Assembly: GCA_029265255.1 (NCBI GenBank) | Contig: JAJUJQ010000001.1 | Span: 372,001-436,000 of the forward strand | Source of the DNA: Spirochaetota bacterium | GTDB taxonomy: Bacteria > Spirochaetota > Spirochaetia > Treponematales > Rectinemataceae | Direction: 5' to 3' | Length of the DNA: 64,000 nt | In this document: positions 9,318 through 17,336 of the stretch, one piece after another | How positions within the stretch are numbered: the first letter of the stretch is position 1 | Layout: each line of letters opens with the position of its first letter | Position numbers and translations under genes: made by a program | The notes under the pieces: model-generated | What the model saw: only the letters and a program-made list of their open reading frames with translations | Databases searched by the model: none | Told to the model about the DNA's origin: nothing

Positions 9318-11230
9318 CCACGGAACGAAAGAAATCAGAGCCTTCGTTGGTACACCTTCGTTGGATCCGAGAGGTGTGGCGGGAGCAGCAGGGACTCGTA
9401 TGGCTGCTTCTATTCCTGACACTGCTGTCGAGCGCCGTCGCGGTTGCGTTTCCTCTGCTCACCAAACAATTGTTCGATCTTTTGGAGAATGCCGTAAGCG
9501 CCGGTACGCCCGAGGACGCGGCTATGAGCAGAGTGCGACGGATTGCGCTGTATTTTACCGCCATAGGGGTGGCAGGATTTTTCGCGGGAACATTCCCCGG
9601 CATCCGCGGCGCACTCAATATGGTATTTGATTATGCGGTGCGCAAGCGCTATTTCGGCGAAGTGATGCGCAAGGACGCGCGGTTCTTCAGCCATTTTCGT
9701 TCGGGTGACGTGATTACCAGGCTCACATCGGATATTTCCGACTTTCCAAAGCTTTCGTGGTTTCTGTGTTCCGGAATTTTCCGGGCTGTCGAGTCAGCAA
9801 GCAAGGTATTGTTCTGCGTGGCAGCGATGTTGAGCCTTGATTGGCGTCTCGCTTTGGCTTCTCTTGTCTCACTGCCACTCATGCTCTTTGTGTTCACTCG
9901 AACCTCCGCCCGCATCTACGATCGCGTCAACAAGAACGAGAAAGCGATTTCTTCTATCAATGAACAGCTCGAATCGAGCTTTTCTGGTGTGCGAGTCATT
10001 AAAGCCTTCGCGAGCGAGAAGACGTACACGACTTTTTTCCGGGACGCGCTGGCGCGGCGATTCGAGACCGAGATGGGTGTCATCAAACTTGAGACCATAC
10101 TCAACCTCATTTATCAGTATATCGACTATGTCGCGCAGATCGCGCTGGTCTTCGTTGGCGGGATTCTGGTGACCCGCCGGTCCATCTCAATCGGAACATT
10201 CTATGCGTTCTATAATTTTCTCAACATGCTCATCTATCCCGTGCTTGATATCCCCCAGCTTTTCGTTTTTGGAAAGCGCGCCTTTGTAAATATCGACAGG
10301 CTCGAGGAGTTGCGCACGTTTTCGGAGAAGATGGATAGCCGGAAACATGACCATGGGCATCTCACTTCGCACGTGATCGATTCGTCCAGAACCAGTGTCC
10401 AGCCGACCGATATACATTGTGGAAGCAGGGATGGCGTTACCCTGGGGCACTGTGAACCCAGACATTTCGAGTCACTCCGTTTCGAGCACGTGACGGTGCA
10501 CCTTGAGCGCAGTAGTCGCCCAGCGCTGAAAGACATCAATCTTTCAATCCATGCGGGAGAGAAGGTGCTCGTCATCGGGCCGGTGGGTTCAGGAAAGACA
10601 ACCCTTCTTCGTACCGCGCTAGGCCTTATCCAGCCACGTTCCGGAAGAATTCTTATCAATGAAGACGATATCAGTGCGCTCTCCCCAATAGAACGGCGAG
10701 GGCTTATTGGGTATGTGCCGCAGGACCCTCTGCTGTTTTCAGGTACTATTCGCGAGAACATCCTTTTTGGCTGCAGGGAAGGCCAGGAAATGTCGGACCG
10801 CGAACTCGAGCGGATTATCGAGATTTCGCGTCTTCAGGAGGAGCTTGCCGCATTTCCCGACGGCCTCGAAACCAAACTCGGTCAACGTGGCTCACGCGTT
10901 TCCGGCGGGCAGAAGCAGCGCATCGCGATCGCGCGGGCTCTAGCCGGATACCCCTCGCTCCTGCTTCTTGACGATATGACAGCCTCCTTGGACACCAACA
11001 ATGAGGAAGCGCTTTGGCGCTCGCTTGCCGAAATGCCTGAATTTCAGAAAGCGTCGGTTGTCGCGGTCTCCCACCGCCTCTCAAGCATCCAGTATGTCGA
11101 CCGTGTGCTGTTCCTGAAAAACGGGCGTCTTTCTGGGTTTGGAACCCACGCGGAAATGCTGGCTGCTAATAGCGACTATCGCGAATTTGTTGCGGAACAT
11201 GTGCATATGCCAGGAATGCTGGCGCATTGA
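9314..11230 (+). CDS. ABC exporter half-transporter, subunit 2 (BmrD-like)
   Basis: 638 residues, about 40 longer than subunit 1 because of a polar linker (about 335-385) between the membrane and ATPase domains. Walker A GPVGSGKTT and signature VSGGQKQR are normal, but Walker B reads LLLLDDMTA, with Asp where the catalytic Glu should be. With the altered signature of subunit 1 this gives one degenerate and one competent ATP site, the arrangement known for heterodimeric exporters such as TM287/288 and BmrCD. ATGA overlap with the preceding gene. The pair lies directly before a metal-chelate importer, but no shared function can be shown. Confidence 0.9.
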   Translation: MTTERKKSEPSLVHLRWIREVWREQQGLVWLLLFLTLLSSAVAVAFPLLTKQLFDLLENAVSAGTPEDAAMSRVRRIALYFTAIGVAGFFAGTFPGIRGALNMVFDYAVRKRYFGEVMRKDARFFSHFRSGDVITRLTSDISDFPKLSWFLCSGIFRAVESASKVLFCVAAMLSLDWRLALASLVSLPLMLFVFTRTSARIYDRVNKNEKAISSINEQLESSFSGVRVIKAFASEKTYTTFFRDALARRFETEMGVIKLETILNLIYQYIDYVAQIALVFVGGILVTRRSISIGTFYAFYNFLNMLIYPVLDIPQLFVFGKRAFVNIDRLEELRTFSEKMDSRKHDHGHLTSHVIDSSRTSVQPTDIHCGSRDGVTLGHCEPRHFESLRFEHVTVHLERSSRPALKDINLSIHAGEKVLVIGPVGSGKTTLLRTALGLIQPRSGRILINEDDISALSPIERRGLIGYVPQDPLLFSGTIRENILFGCREGQEMSDRELERIIEISRLQEELAAFPDGLETKLGQRGSRVSGGQKQRIAIARALAGYPSLLLLDDMTASLDTNNEEALWRSLAEMPEFQKASVVAVSHRLSSIQYVDRVLFLKNGRLSGFGTHAEMLAANSDYREFVAEHVHMPGMLAH

Positions 11231-11250
11231 GTGCGTATTTTTCGGCTTTC

Positions 11251-11279
11251 TTGACCATTAGATTCCATGCCCGTACAAT
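11251..11279 (+). promoter_or_regulatory. Strong sigma-70 promoter directly before the importer operon
   Basis: TTGACC, exactly 17 bases, TACAAT. Transcription from this box would begin at about 11286, within a base or two of the candidate ATG codons at 11285 and 11288, which implies an mRNA with almost no leader. Confidence 0.7.
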
Positions 11280-11287
11280 GCCACATG

Positions 11288-12310
11288 ATGAAGAAAACGC
11301 ATTTGTCCATTTTAGCAGTCTTGATCATGACGATGGCGGGCACGCAGCCTGTATCAGGACAGCAACGCATCGTGATTGGTGGTCGTGCCGCAAATATGCT
11401 GATCGACGCGGTCTATCTGTTTCCTGGTGTGGGTCGGCGCATTGTCGCCTATGCGAGCGCGGATCAGGGCATAGGGCTTTTTATGTCAGCTATCGACGCC
11501 GAGTTCAGGACCAAACCGAATTTCGACAAGAGCGCCGGCGGGGAGGTCTACGCGTCGTTTAAGCCCGATCTGGTAATCCTGAAATCAATGATGAAGGCGC
11601 AGCTCAAGCCGCAGCTTGATGCCCTCGGTATTCCACAGCTCTATGTGACACTAGAAACACCCGAGCAGTATTACGAAGACCTTTTGGCGCTAGGAAGAGC
11701 ATTGGGTTTCGATGCCCGCGCGAAAGAACTTGTGGACTGGTTCAAAGATCGAGAGACTGCAGTCACGAGCCGTACCTCACGCGTCTCTGATGCGGAAAAA
11801 CCGCGTATTCTCATTCTTCAGCGGGCCGCATCCGGAGATGCCGTCTGGCAGGTACCGCCTGCTTCCTGGATCCAGACAATCATGGTCGAGCGCGCCGGTG
11901 GGCTGCCTGTCTGGAAAAATGCCAATCCTGGCTCCGGCTGGGCAACCGTCTCTATCGAACAGATCGCAGCCTGGAATCCCGATATGATCTTCATCATCAA
12001 TTATCGCGACAATGCTTCGCGAACCGCCGAGGAATTCCGCAGAGATCCCCGGCTCGCTGCGTTAAAAGCCGTTCGGGCCCAGGCAGTGTTCGGCTTTCCT
12101 CAGGATTATTATTCATGGGATCAGCCCGATACTCGATGGATTCTCGGACTTACCTGGCTTGCGGTCAAAATCCATCCCGAACGTTGTGCTGATATCTCAC
12201 TGCCCAATACCATTCGTGAGTTCTACCGCTTCCTGTATGGGCTGGACGAAGCGCGCTTTAAGCTCTCTATCGTGCCAAAACTGGCAGGAGATATCGGAGC
12301 CGGGTTCTGA
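11288..12310 (+). CDS. Periplasmic binding protein of a siderophore/cobalamin-type ABC importer
   Basis: About 340 residues with an N-terminal signal peptide (MKKTHLSILAVLIMTMAG). The fold is of the TroA/FepB/BtuF helical-backbone class: VIGGRAANMLIDAVYLFPG early, SFKPDLVILKSMMK near residue 90, IPQLYVTLETPEQYYEDLLALGRALG near residue 115 and WNPDMIFIINYRDN near residue 230. ATG codons at 11285 and 11288 are both possible; no Shine-Dalgarno sequence precedes them, which fits the leaderless reading. It is followed by permease and ATPase genes. Ligand (iron chelate, haem or cobalamin) cannot be told from sequence alone. Confidence 0.88.
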   Translation: MKKTHLSILAVLIMTMAGTQPVSGQQRIVIGGRAANMLIDAVYLFPGVGRRIVAYASADQGIGLFMSAIDAEFRTKPNFDKSAGGEVYASFKPDLVILKSMMKAQLKPQLDALGIPQLYVTLETPEQYYEDLLALGRALGFDARAKELVDWFKDRETAVTSRTSRVSDAEKPRILILQRAASGDAVWQVPPASWIQTIMVERAGGLPVWKNANPGSGWATVSIEQIAAWNPDMIFIINYRDNASRTAEEFRRDPRLAALKAVRAQAVFGFPQDYYSWDQPDTRWILGLTWLAVKIHPERCADISLPNTIREFYRFLYGLDEARFKLSIVPKLAGDIGAGF

Positions 12311-12312
12311 GC

Positions 12313-13341
12313 ATGAGCAAAACGGCGTTGACGGTTAGATGTATTTCTGCTCGGCATTCTCTGCGCAGAAGCACGCTCATGCTCTCGATACTGCTCATCG
12401 TGGTGCTGTGTGTTTCGCTTTTTACAGGTCGTTATCCAACGGCCGGTTTTATGAGCCCCTCCATCCTCACGCATGACCCTATTGCTCGGCAGATTGTGCT
12501 CAATGCGAGGCTGCCGCGGATTCTGGGTGCGGTGTTGCTGGGCATGGTGCTTGGAGGCGCCGGTGCTTTGCTTCAGGCGATTTTCGGCAACCCTTTGATC
12601 GATGCTGGTTTTCTTGGCGTATCGCAGGGAGCGGCATTTGGGGCGGCATTGGCTCTGGTGCTGGGGCTCCGCGCAACCGCGGCGGTTTCTTTGGTTGCTT
12701 TTATCATGGCGGTGATGGGGCTTGGGCTTTCGCTGTGGCTGGCAGAGCGTTTCCGCTATGGAGGTCAGATTCTGAGGCTGATTCTGGCTGGGCTTGCTGT
12801 ATCCGCCTTTTTCTCTTCGCTGCTCGCCATGATGAAGTACATGGCAGACCCACTCAGCCAGCTACCCGATATCGTGTTCTGGACTATGGGCTCACTGGTG
12901 CCCATGGGCTGGGCGAGGCTCGAATCCTCAGCGCCTGTGGCACTGTTGTCGATTCTGTTCATGTATCTAATGCGCTGGCGGGTCAACCTTCTTTCGCTCG
13001 ATGATATGGTATCTCGTGGGCTCGGCATGCGTCCCGCGACGGAACGTCGGCTCACAAGCCTTGCCGCTGCCGCTGGCGTGGGAATCATGACTTCGGTATG
13101 CGGGGTGGTTGGTTGGGTTGGGCTGGTTGTCCCCCAGCTTGTTCGAGCGCTTGACGGCCCAGACAGCAGGCATGTGGTTCCGGATTCGATGCTGGGAGGT
13201 GCGCTCTTTGTTCTGGTTTCGGATACGATCGCGCGTACACTGCGGGCGGGAGAAATCCCACTCGGCATTGTGACCTCCCTGTTTGGGGCGCTCTGTTTCG
13301 CGATTCTTCTGACAACACGCAAAGTGGAGCTCGCGCGATGA
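12313..13341 (+). CDS. FecCD-family permease
   Basis: Inner-membrane subunit, 342 residues with about ten transmembrane helices. RLPRILGAVLLGMVLGGAGALLQAIFGNPL near residue 58 is the FecCD signature. GFLGVSQGAAFGAALAL and the C-terminal GEIPLGIVTSLFGALCFAILL are conserved in BtuC, FhuB and FecD. It begins 2 bases after the binding-protein stop and its end overlaps the ATPase start (ATGA). It forms the channel of the importer. Confidence 0.93.
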   Translation: MSKTALTVRCISARHSLRRSTLMLSILLIVVLCVSLFTGRYPTAGFMSPSILTHDPIARQIVLNARLPRILGAVLLGMVLGGAGALLQAIFGNPLIDAGFLGVSQGAAFGAALALVLGLRATAAVSLVAFIMAVMGLGLSLWLAERFRYGGQILRLILAGLAVSAFFSSLLAMMKYMADPLSQLPDIVFWTMGSLVPMGWARLESSAPVALLSILFMYLMRWRVNLLSLDDMVSRGLGMRPATERRLTSLAAAAGVGIMTSVCGVVGWVGLVVPQLVRALDGPDSRHVVPDSMLGGALFVLVSDTIARTLRAGEIPLGIVTSLFGALCFAILLTTRKVELAR

Positions 13342-14135
13342 AGAGTAATTGTCCGAGCGGTACACTTGAAGCAATTGGGCTTCGTTTCAGCTGGGATACG
13401 GCCCATCCAGTGCTGGGGACAGACGCGGGCGGTCTTTCTCTGACAATACCCCAAGGGAGCTGCGTCGCGATTCTTGGTCCTAATGGCGTTGGCAAGACAA
13501 CCCTGCTTTCCATTCTGGCTGGAAGGCTCAAGCCCGATAGTGGCGAGATCAGGCTTGGAGGCCGCATGCTTCGCGAATTTTCTTCACGAGAGCGGGCGAT
13601 GCGGATTGCCTATTTGCCGCAGATTGAAAAACTTGCCTTTAACTACCGGGTTCTCGATTTTGTCCTTATGGGAAGGACGCCTCATATGGAGACTTTTTCG
13701 CTGCCGGGTCGAGAGGACGAAGAAGCGGCATGTCACGCGCTTTATGCTGTGGGCATGGACTCGTGTGCCCATCGAGCTATTGGCGCGCTGTCCGGTGGTG
13801 AGTTTCAGCTGGTGCGCATTGCCCGCTGTCTGGCTCAGGGAGCATCGCTGCTTGTTCTTGACGAGCCAGCGAGTATGCTTGATCCGGCCCATTCACGCCG
13901 AATTGCCGACGTGCTCGTATCGCTCCTAGCTGCCGAAAAGACAGTCGTGTACACAACGCATGATCTGGGGCTTGCCATGTTTCTGGGGGGGAGGGCGATA
14001 CTTCTCGGGCAGGGAACTATCTTGTGGGAAGGACCTGCATCGGAGCTTGGCGATGTCGCGATACTCGAACGGTGCTATGGGTTGCCTTTCGCCAATAGCC
14101 TGGTTCCAAGCCCATTTTTCGGTGAGCGAGGCTGA
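13338..14135 (+). CDS. ATP-binding subunit of the siderophore/cobalamin importer
   Basis: 265 residues, the usual length for BtuD/FecE-type ATPases. Walker A is GPNGVGKTT, the signature LSGGEFQLVRIARCLAQ, Walker B LLVLDEPAS and the switch region TTHDLG. Overlaps the permease gene by 4 bases. The YbaK gene begins 2 bases after its stop and probably shares the transcript. Confidence 0.93.
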   Translation: MKSNCPSGTLEAIGLRFSWDTAHPVLGTDAGGLSLTIPQGSCVAILGPNGVGKTTLLSILAGRLKPDSGEIRLGGRMLREFSSRERAMRIAYLPQIEKLAFNYRVLDFVLMGRTPHMETFSLPGREDEEAACHALYAVGMDSCAHRAIGALSGGEFQLVRIARCLAQGASLLVLDEPASMLDPAHSRRIADVLVSLLAAEKTVVYTTHDLGLAMFLGGRAILLGQGTILWEGPASELGDVAILERCYGLPFANSLVPSPFFGERG

Positions 14136-14137
14136 AG

Positions 14138-14614
14138 ATGTCGCATCAAACCGAGAAGACCAACGCGGTAAGAATCCTCGAGGCTGCCAACATTTCGTTC
14201 GAACTGCGCACTTACGAAGTAGACGAAGATCTTAGCGCTCAACATGCTGCATCGAAGCTCGGCCTCGATCCCGATCGGGTATTCAAGACTATTGTGCTGG
14301 TTGGCGAACGCAACGGCCATTTTGTCGCCATCATTCCCGGCTCCTGCGAAATCGATCTTAAAAAAGCCGCCCGAGCCGCAGGGGATAAATCATGCGATCT
14401 ATTGCCGCTCAAGGAACTTGAGCCGCTCACTGGGTATGTTCGGGGAGGTTGTTCTCCTCTTGGCATGAAAAAGAAGCTTCCCACCTTTCTCGACGAAACT
14501 GCGTTTCTTTTCGAAACCATAGCAGTGAGCGCCGGCAGACGTGGCATGCAGATTCTGATAGCGCCTCAGGATCTCTGCCGCATGGCTCAGGCTGTGATTG
14601 CGGATCTCATTTGA
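14138..14614 (+). CDS. ybaK: YbaK/EbsC-type aminoacyl-tRNA deacylase
   Basis: 158 residues. YbaK hydrolyses Cys-tRNA(Pro) made in error by prolyl-tRNA synthetase. The family hallmarks are visible: KTNAVRILEAANISFELRTYE at the N terminus, VFKTIVLVGERNGHFVAIIPG with the catalytic-site Lys, and the loop GYVRGGCSPLGMKKKLPTFLDE. It is co-transcribed with the importer, most likely by chance. Other editing specificities within the family cannot be excluded. Confidence 0.9.
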   Translation: MSHQTEKTNAVRILEAANISFELRTYEVDEDLSAQHAASKLGLDPDRVFKTIVLVGERNGHFVAIIPGSCEIDLKKAARAAGDKSCDLLPLKELEPLTGYVRGGCSPLGMKKKLPTFLDETAFLFETIAVSAGRRGMQILIAPQDLCRMAQAVIADLI

Positions 14615-14659
14615 CTTCGGTAATGACATGCTGCGAAGTCGTGCGGCTTTTGCTATAGT
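14613..14659 (+). promoter_or_regulatory. Extended -10 promoter with upstream inverted repeat for the YheO-type regulator
   Basis: TGCTATAGT (extended -10, box 14654-14659) lies 23 bases before the ATG at 14683. Directly upstream, GACTTCG (14613-14619) and CGAAGTC (14634-14640) form a perfect 7 bp inverted repeat separated by 14 bases. The right arm covers the -35 position, which makes it a candidate operator for self-regulation. It could instead be a weak terminator for ybaK. Confidence 0.45.
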
Positions 14660-14682
14660 GGGGAAGCAAAGGAAAAGCACTA

Positions 14683-15390
14683 ATGGAATGTTCGAAATCA
14701 CCTGGGAAGATGCAGTCCACCAAGGATGTCAGGCAAGTCAGACTGACTGAATCTGATCGGCTTCTTCTTTCAAAATATGCCATTGTGGCTGAAGCCATCG
14801 CTCGTGAATTTGGATCCGGTTGCGAGGTGGTGGTGCATTCGCTTGAAAATATGGCTCAATCGGTCATCGCAATCATGAATGGGCATGTCACCGGCCGCTC
14901 GGTCGGCTCACCCATCACAGATCTCGCCCTCAAGATACTCGACCAGTCGATCACCTCCGATTCGAATATCGTCGGTCCGTATTATTCACGCACCGAAAGC
15001 GGAAAACCGCTGAAATCGGTCACCATGATTATTAGAAATGATAAAAACAAACCTATAGGTTTTCTGTGTATCAATTTCGACCTTTCAATCCCCCTTATGG
15101 ATCTCCTCAGAACCTTCCTTGATACGTCTGAAAGCAATTCGGAAGGAAGTGAGCATTTTGTCACCGATGTAGCACAGCTAGTGCGAAGTGCGCTCAAGGA
15201 AGAGCGAGAGAGCGTCATGCGGATCGAAGGTCTATCGCGGAGCGAACGCTACCGAGCACTCATACTCGGGCTCGAAAGAAAAGGCATTTTTGGTATCAAA
15301 GGGGCTGTAGAATGCGCCGCCCGGGAGCTTGGTGTAACAAAATTTACAATTTATAAATATCTTCGTGAGGTCCGGCGCTTGGAAGCATGA
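14683..15390 (+). CDS. YheO-type PAS/HTH transcriptional regulator
   Basis: 235 residues in two parts. Residues about 25-140 are a YheO-like PAS domain (FGSGCEVVVHSLENMAQSVIAIMNGH, then NDKNKPIGFLCINFD). The C-terminal HTH_22 domain contains GVTKFTIYKYLRE (recognition helix). This is the architecture of DauR-type regulators, which control D-amino-acid and related catabolism. AAAGGAA lies 8 bases before the start. It precedes RidA, a permease and a C-S lyase on the same strand, separated by a strong promoter, so it is the probable regulator of that operon. Confidence 0.85.
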   Translation: MECSKSPGKMQSTKDVRQVRLTESDRLLLSKYAIVAEAIAREFGSGCEVVVHSLENMAQSVIAIMNGHVTGRSVGSPITDLALKILDQSITSDSNIVGPYYSRTESGKPLKSVTMIIRNDKNKPIGFLCINFDLSIPLMDLLRTFLDTSESNSEGSEHFVTDVAQLVRSALKEERESVMRIEGLSRSERYRALILGLERKGIFGIKGAVECAARELGVTKFTIYKYLREVRRLEA

Positions 15391-15443
15391 ATGCGCGTTT
15401 GTTAAAAAAATTGTAAAATTTTAAAAATATTGTAATTTTATAG

Positions 15444-15473
15444 TTGACAGTGTAAATATACTGCCCTTATAAT
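15444..15473 (+). promoter_or_regulatory. Sigma-70 promoter of the ridA operon with AT-rich upstream repeats
   Basis: TTGACA, 18-base spacer, TATAAT: both boxes are consensus. Immediately upstream (15400-15442) is an A/T-only stretch with two imperfect copies of ATTGTAAWWTTT, which could act as an UP element or as the binding site of the YheO-type regulator. Confidence 0.8.
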
Positions 15474-15515
15474 CTGCTCGTAATCCAGTATGTTTCTCTG
15501 AAAACAGGAGAAGAT

Positions 15516-15917
15516 ATGTCCACACGAACTGTCATCACCGCTAAGGAAGCTCCTGCGGCCCTAGGCCCATATTCGCATGCCGTATCTGTAAATAAGGTTG
15601 TTTTTCTTTCCGGACAGCTTGGTATCGATCCCAAGACCGGAATGCTGGCAAGTGGTGGGGTCCAGGCAGAAACCGAACAGGCGTTGCGCAATTTGCAAGC
15701 GGTTCTGGAGAGCGCAGGACTAAGTCTAGAAAATGTAGTTAAAACAACAGTGTTTCTTGCGGATATTAACGATTTTGGCGCAATGAATGAAATTTACGCG
15801 CAATTTTTCTCACGGGACGCACCCGCTCGATCTGCTTTTCAGGTGGCAGCATTGCCAAAAAGGGCCCTGGTTGAAATCGAAGCAATCGCCGCTGCTGACG
15901 ATGGCGTTGCAATATAA
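15516..15917 (+). CDS. ridA: RidA-family enamine/imine deaminase
   Basis: 133 residues. RidA hydrolyses reactive 2-aminoacrylate-type enamines released by PLP enzymes acting on serine or cysteine. GPYSHAV near residue 16, the YjgF signature region and the substrate-binding Arg in APARSAFQVAALP are present. CAGGAGA lies 7 bases before the ATG. It is followed by an amino-acid permease and a PatB-type lyase that would release the enamine it detoxifies, so the grouping makes chemical sense. Confidence 0.92.
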   Translation: MSTRTVITAKEAPAALGPYSHAVSVNKVVFLSGQLGIDPKTGMLASGGVQAETEQALRNLQAVLESAGLSLENVVKTTVFLADINDFGAMNEIYAQFFSRDAPARSAFQVAALPKRALVEIEAIAAADDGVAI

Positions 15918-15929
15918 GGAGGCATATCA

Positions 15930-17336
15930 ATGGCAGAGAGGAAAGAAACTGAATTCAAGAGAGAAATCAATACGTTCCAGCTTACGATGATCTGTGTAGG
16001 CGCTATCATTGGAGCAGGGGTATTCAGTCTGACTGGTGTAGGCATATCATATGCGGGTCCAGCTGCTTTTCTGGTCTATATTGTCGCGGCATTGGTTGCC
16101 ATTATTTCGACAATTCCAACAATGATCGCTGCTTCAGCATGTCCAACTACTGGTGGATATTACAAATATATCTCCAGATTTCTGGATCCCACGCTCGGAT
16201 TTTATTATATGTGGAACAGAATTATTGGTATTTTTTCAGTATCAGTGATTGCAATGTCGTTTGGCCAGTATGTTCAAGTAATCTTTCCCACGGTATCAAT
16301 TCAAATATCGGCTATCGCAGCCATCATAGTCTTTGGTGGTCTTAATCTTTTCAATGTTAAAATCATTTCTAAAGCCAACAAATATTTTGTCTATATTATG
16401 CTCGCTGCACTTTTGCTGTTTATATTTCAGGGGATTCCGAATATCGACACTACCAGATTGCAGGGGTTCTTTGAAAAGGGTTTTGGCAACTTTGTCACCG
16501 CGCTTATCATGTACATGTTTGCGCTTGATGGCGCATCTGTGGTAATCAATATGGGTGGCGAGGTAAAAGATCCAAGAAAATCGATTCCTATGGCCATTAT
16601 CTGGGGAACAATAATCGCCGGAATTATCTATGCGTTGCTTGCCTTCACAGCCACGACTGCTGTCGATTTCAAGCAGATGATCCCCCCAGTGGCGAAACGT
16701 GCGCTTCCACTTGGTGAGTATGCAAAAAAAATCATGAGTCCGGCAGGATTCGTGTTTTTCATCTCAGGTGGTGCATTCCTTGCGATTCTCACCACATTGA
16801 ATGCTGGTTTTATGGTTCAATCGCGTATATTCTGGGCTGCTGCTCGTGATGGTATTTTCCCAAAATGGTTCGCGCAGCTCAATAAGCACAACCAGCCTTA
16901 TCGCGTGACCATTATAGTTGCCATCATTGTTGCGCTCCCTATAATCCTCAAATTCGATCTTGGTTTCACAACGCTCATCACTCTGGTACCCGGGTTTCTC
17001 TTTTCCATGATGATGCCACTTTCTGTACTCTTTATAGAGAAAAAGTTTCCACATCTCTATAAAAAATCGCTAATTCCGCTTCCCAAGATCTGGCTCTATG
17101 TTATTGTTATTTTTTCGCTCGGCGTTAGTCTTTTGCTCTCGTGGAACGGGCTACTCAAAATCGGCGTAAAGAATATCTATTATTTCGCAGGATTTTTTGG
17201 CCTCGGCACGGTATATTATTTCTTTATGACAGCCAGGATGCGGAAAGATGGCAGAAACTATCGCGACCTCAAGCATGATTTCGACAGATATTGGATTGAT
17301 GAAGAAGCTCGTCTCGCCGCAGAAGAGAGGAAATAA
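15930..17336 (+). CDS. APC-family amino acid permease
   Basis: 468 residues with about twelve transmembrane segments. The N-terminal TMICVGAIIGAGVFSLTGVG is the conserved first helix with the GAGIF-like substrate loop. VVINMGGEVKDPRKSIPMAIIWG near residue 208 matches the E-x-K/R-P-R-K-xIP motif of APC permeases. AAGGAGG lies 7 bases upstream. One base overlaps the lyase gene. The substrate is unknown; a sulfur or hydroxy amino acid that the lyase can cleave is the economical guess. Base composition looks more A/T-rich than the flanking genes. Confidence 0.9.
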   Translation: MAERKETEFKREINTFQLTMICVGAIIGAGVFSLTGVGISYAGPAAFLVYIVAALVAIISTIPTMIAASACPTTGGYYKYISRFLDPTLGFYYMWNRIIGIFSVSVIAMSFGQYVQVIFPTVSIQISAIAAIIVFGGLNLFNVKIISKANKYFVYIMLAALLLFIFQGIPNIDTTRLQGFFEKGFGNFVTALIMYMFALDGASVVINMGGEVKDPRKSIPMAIIWGTIIAGIIYALLAFTATTAVDFKQMIPPVAKRALPLGEYAKKIMSPAGFVFFISGGAFLAILTTLNAGFMVQSRIFWAAARDGIFPKWFAQLNKHNQPYRVTIIVAIIVALPIILKFDLGFTTLITLVPGFLFSMMMPLSVLFIEKKFPHLYKKSLIPLPKIWLYVIVIFSLGVSLLLSWNGLLKIGVKNIYYFAGFFGLGTVYYFFMTARMRKDGRNYRDLKHDFDRYWIDEEARLAAEERK

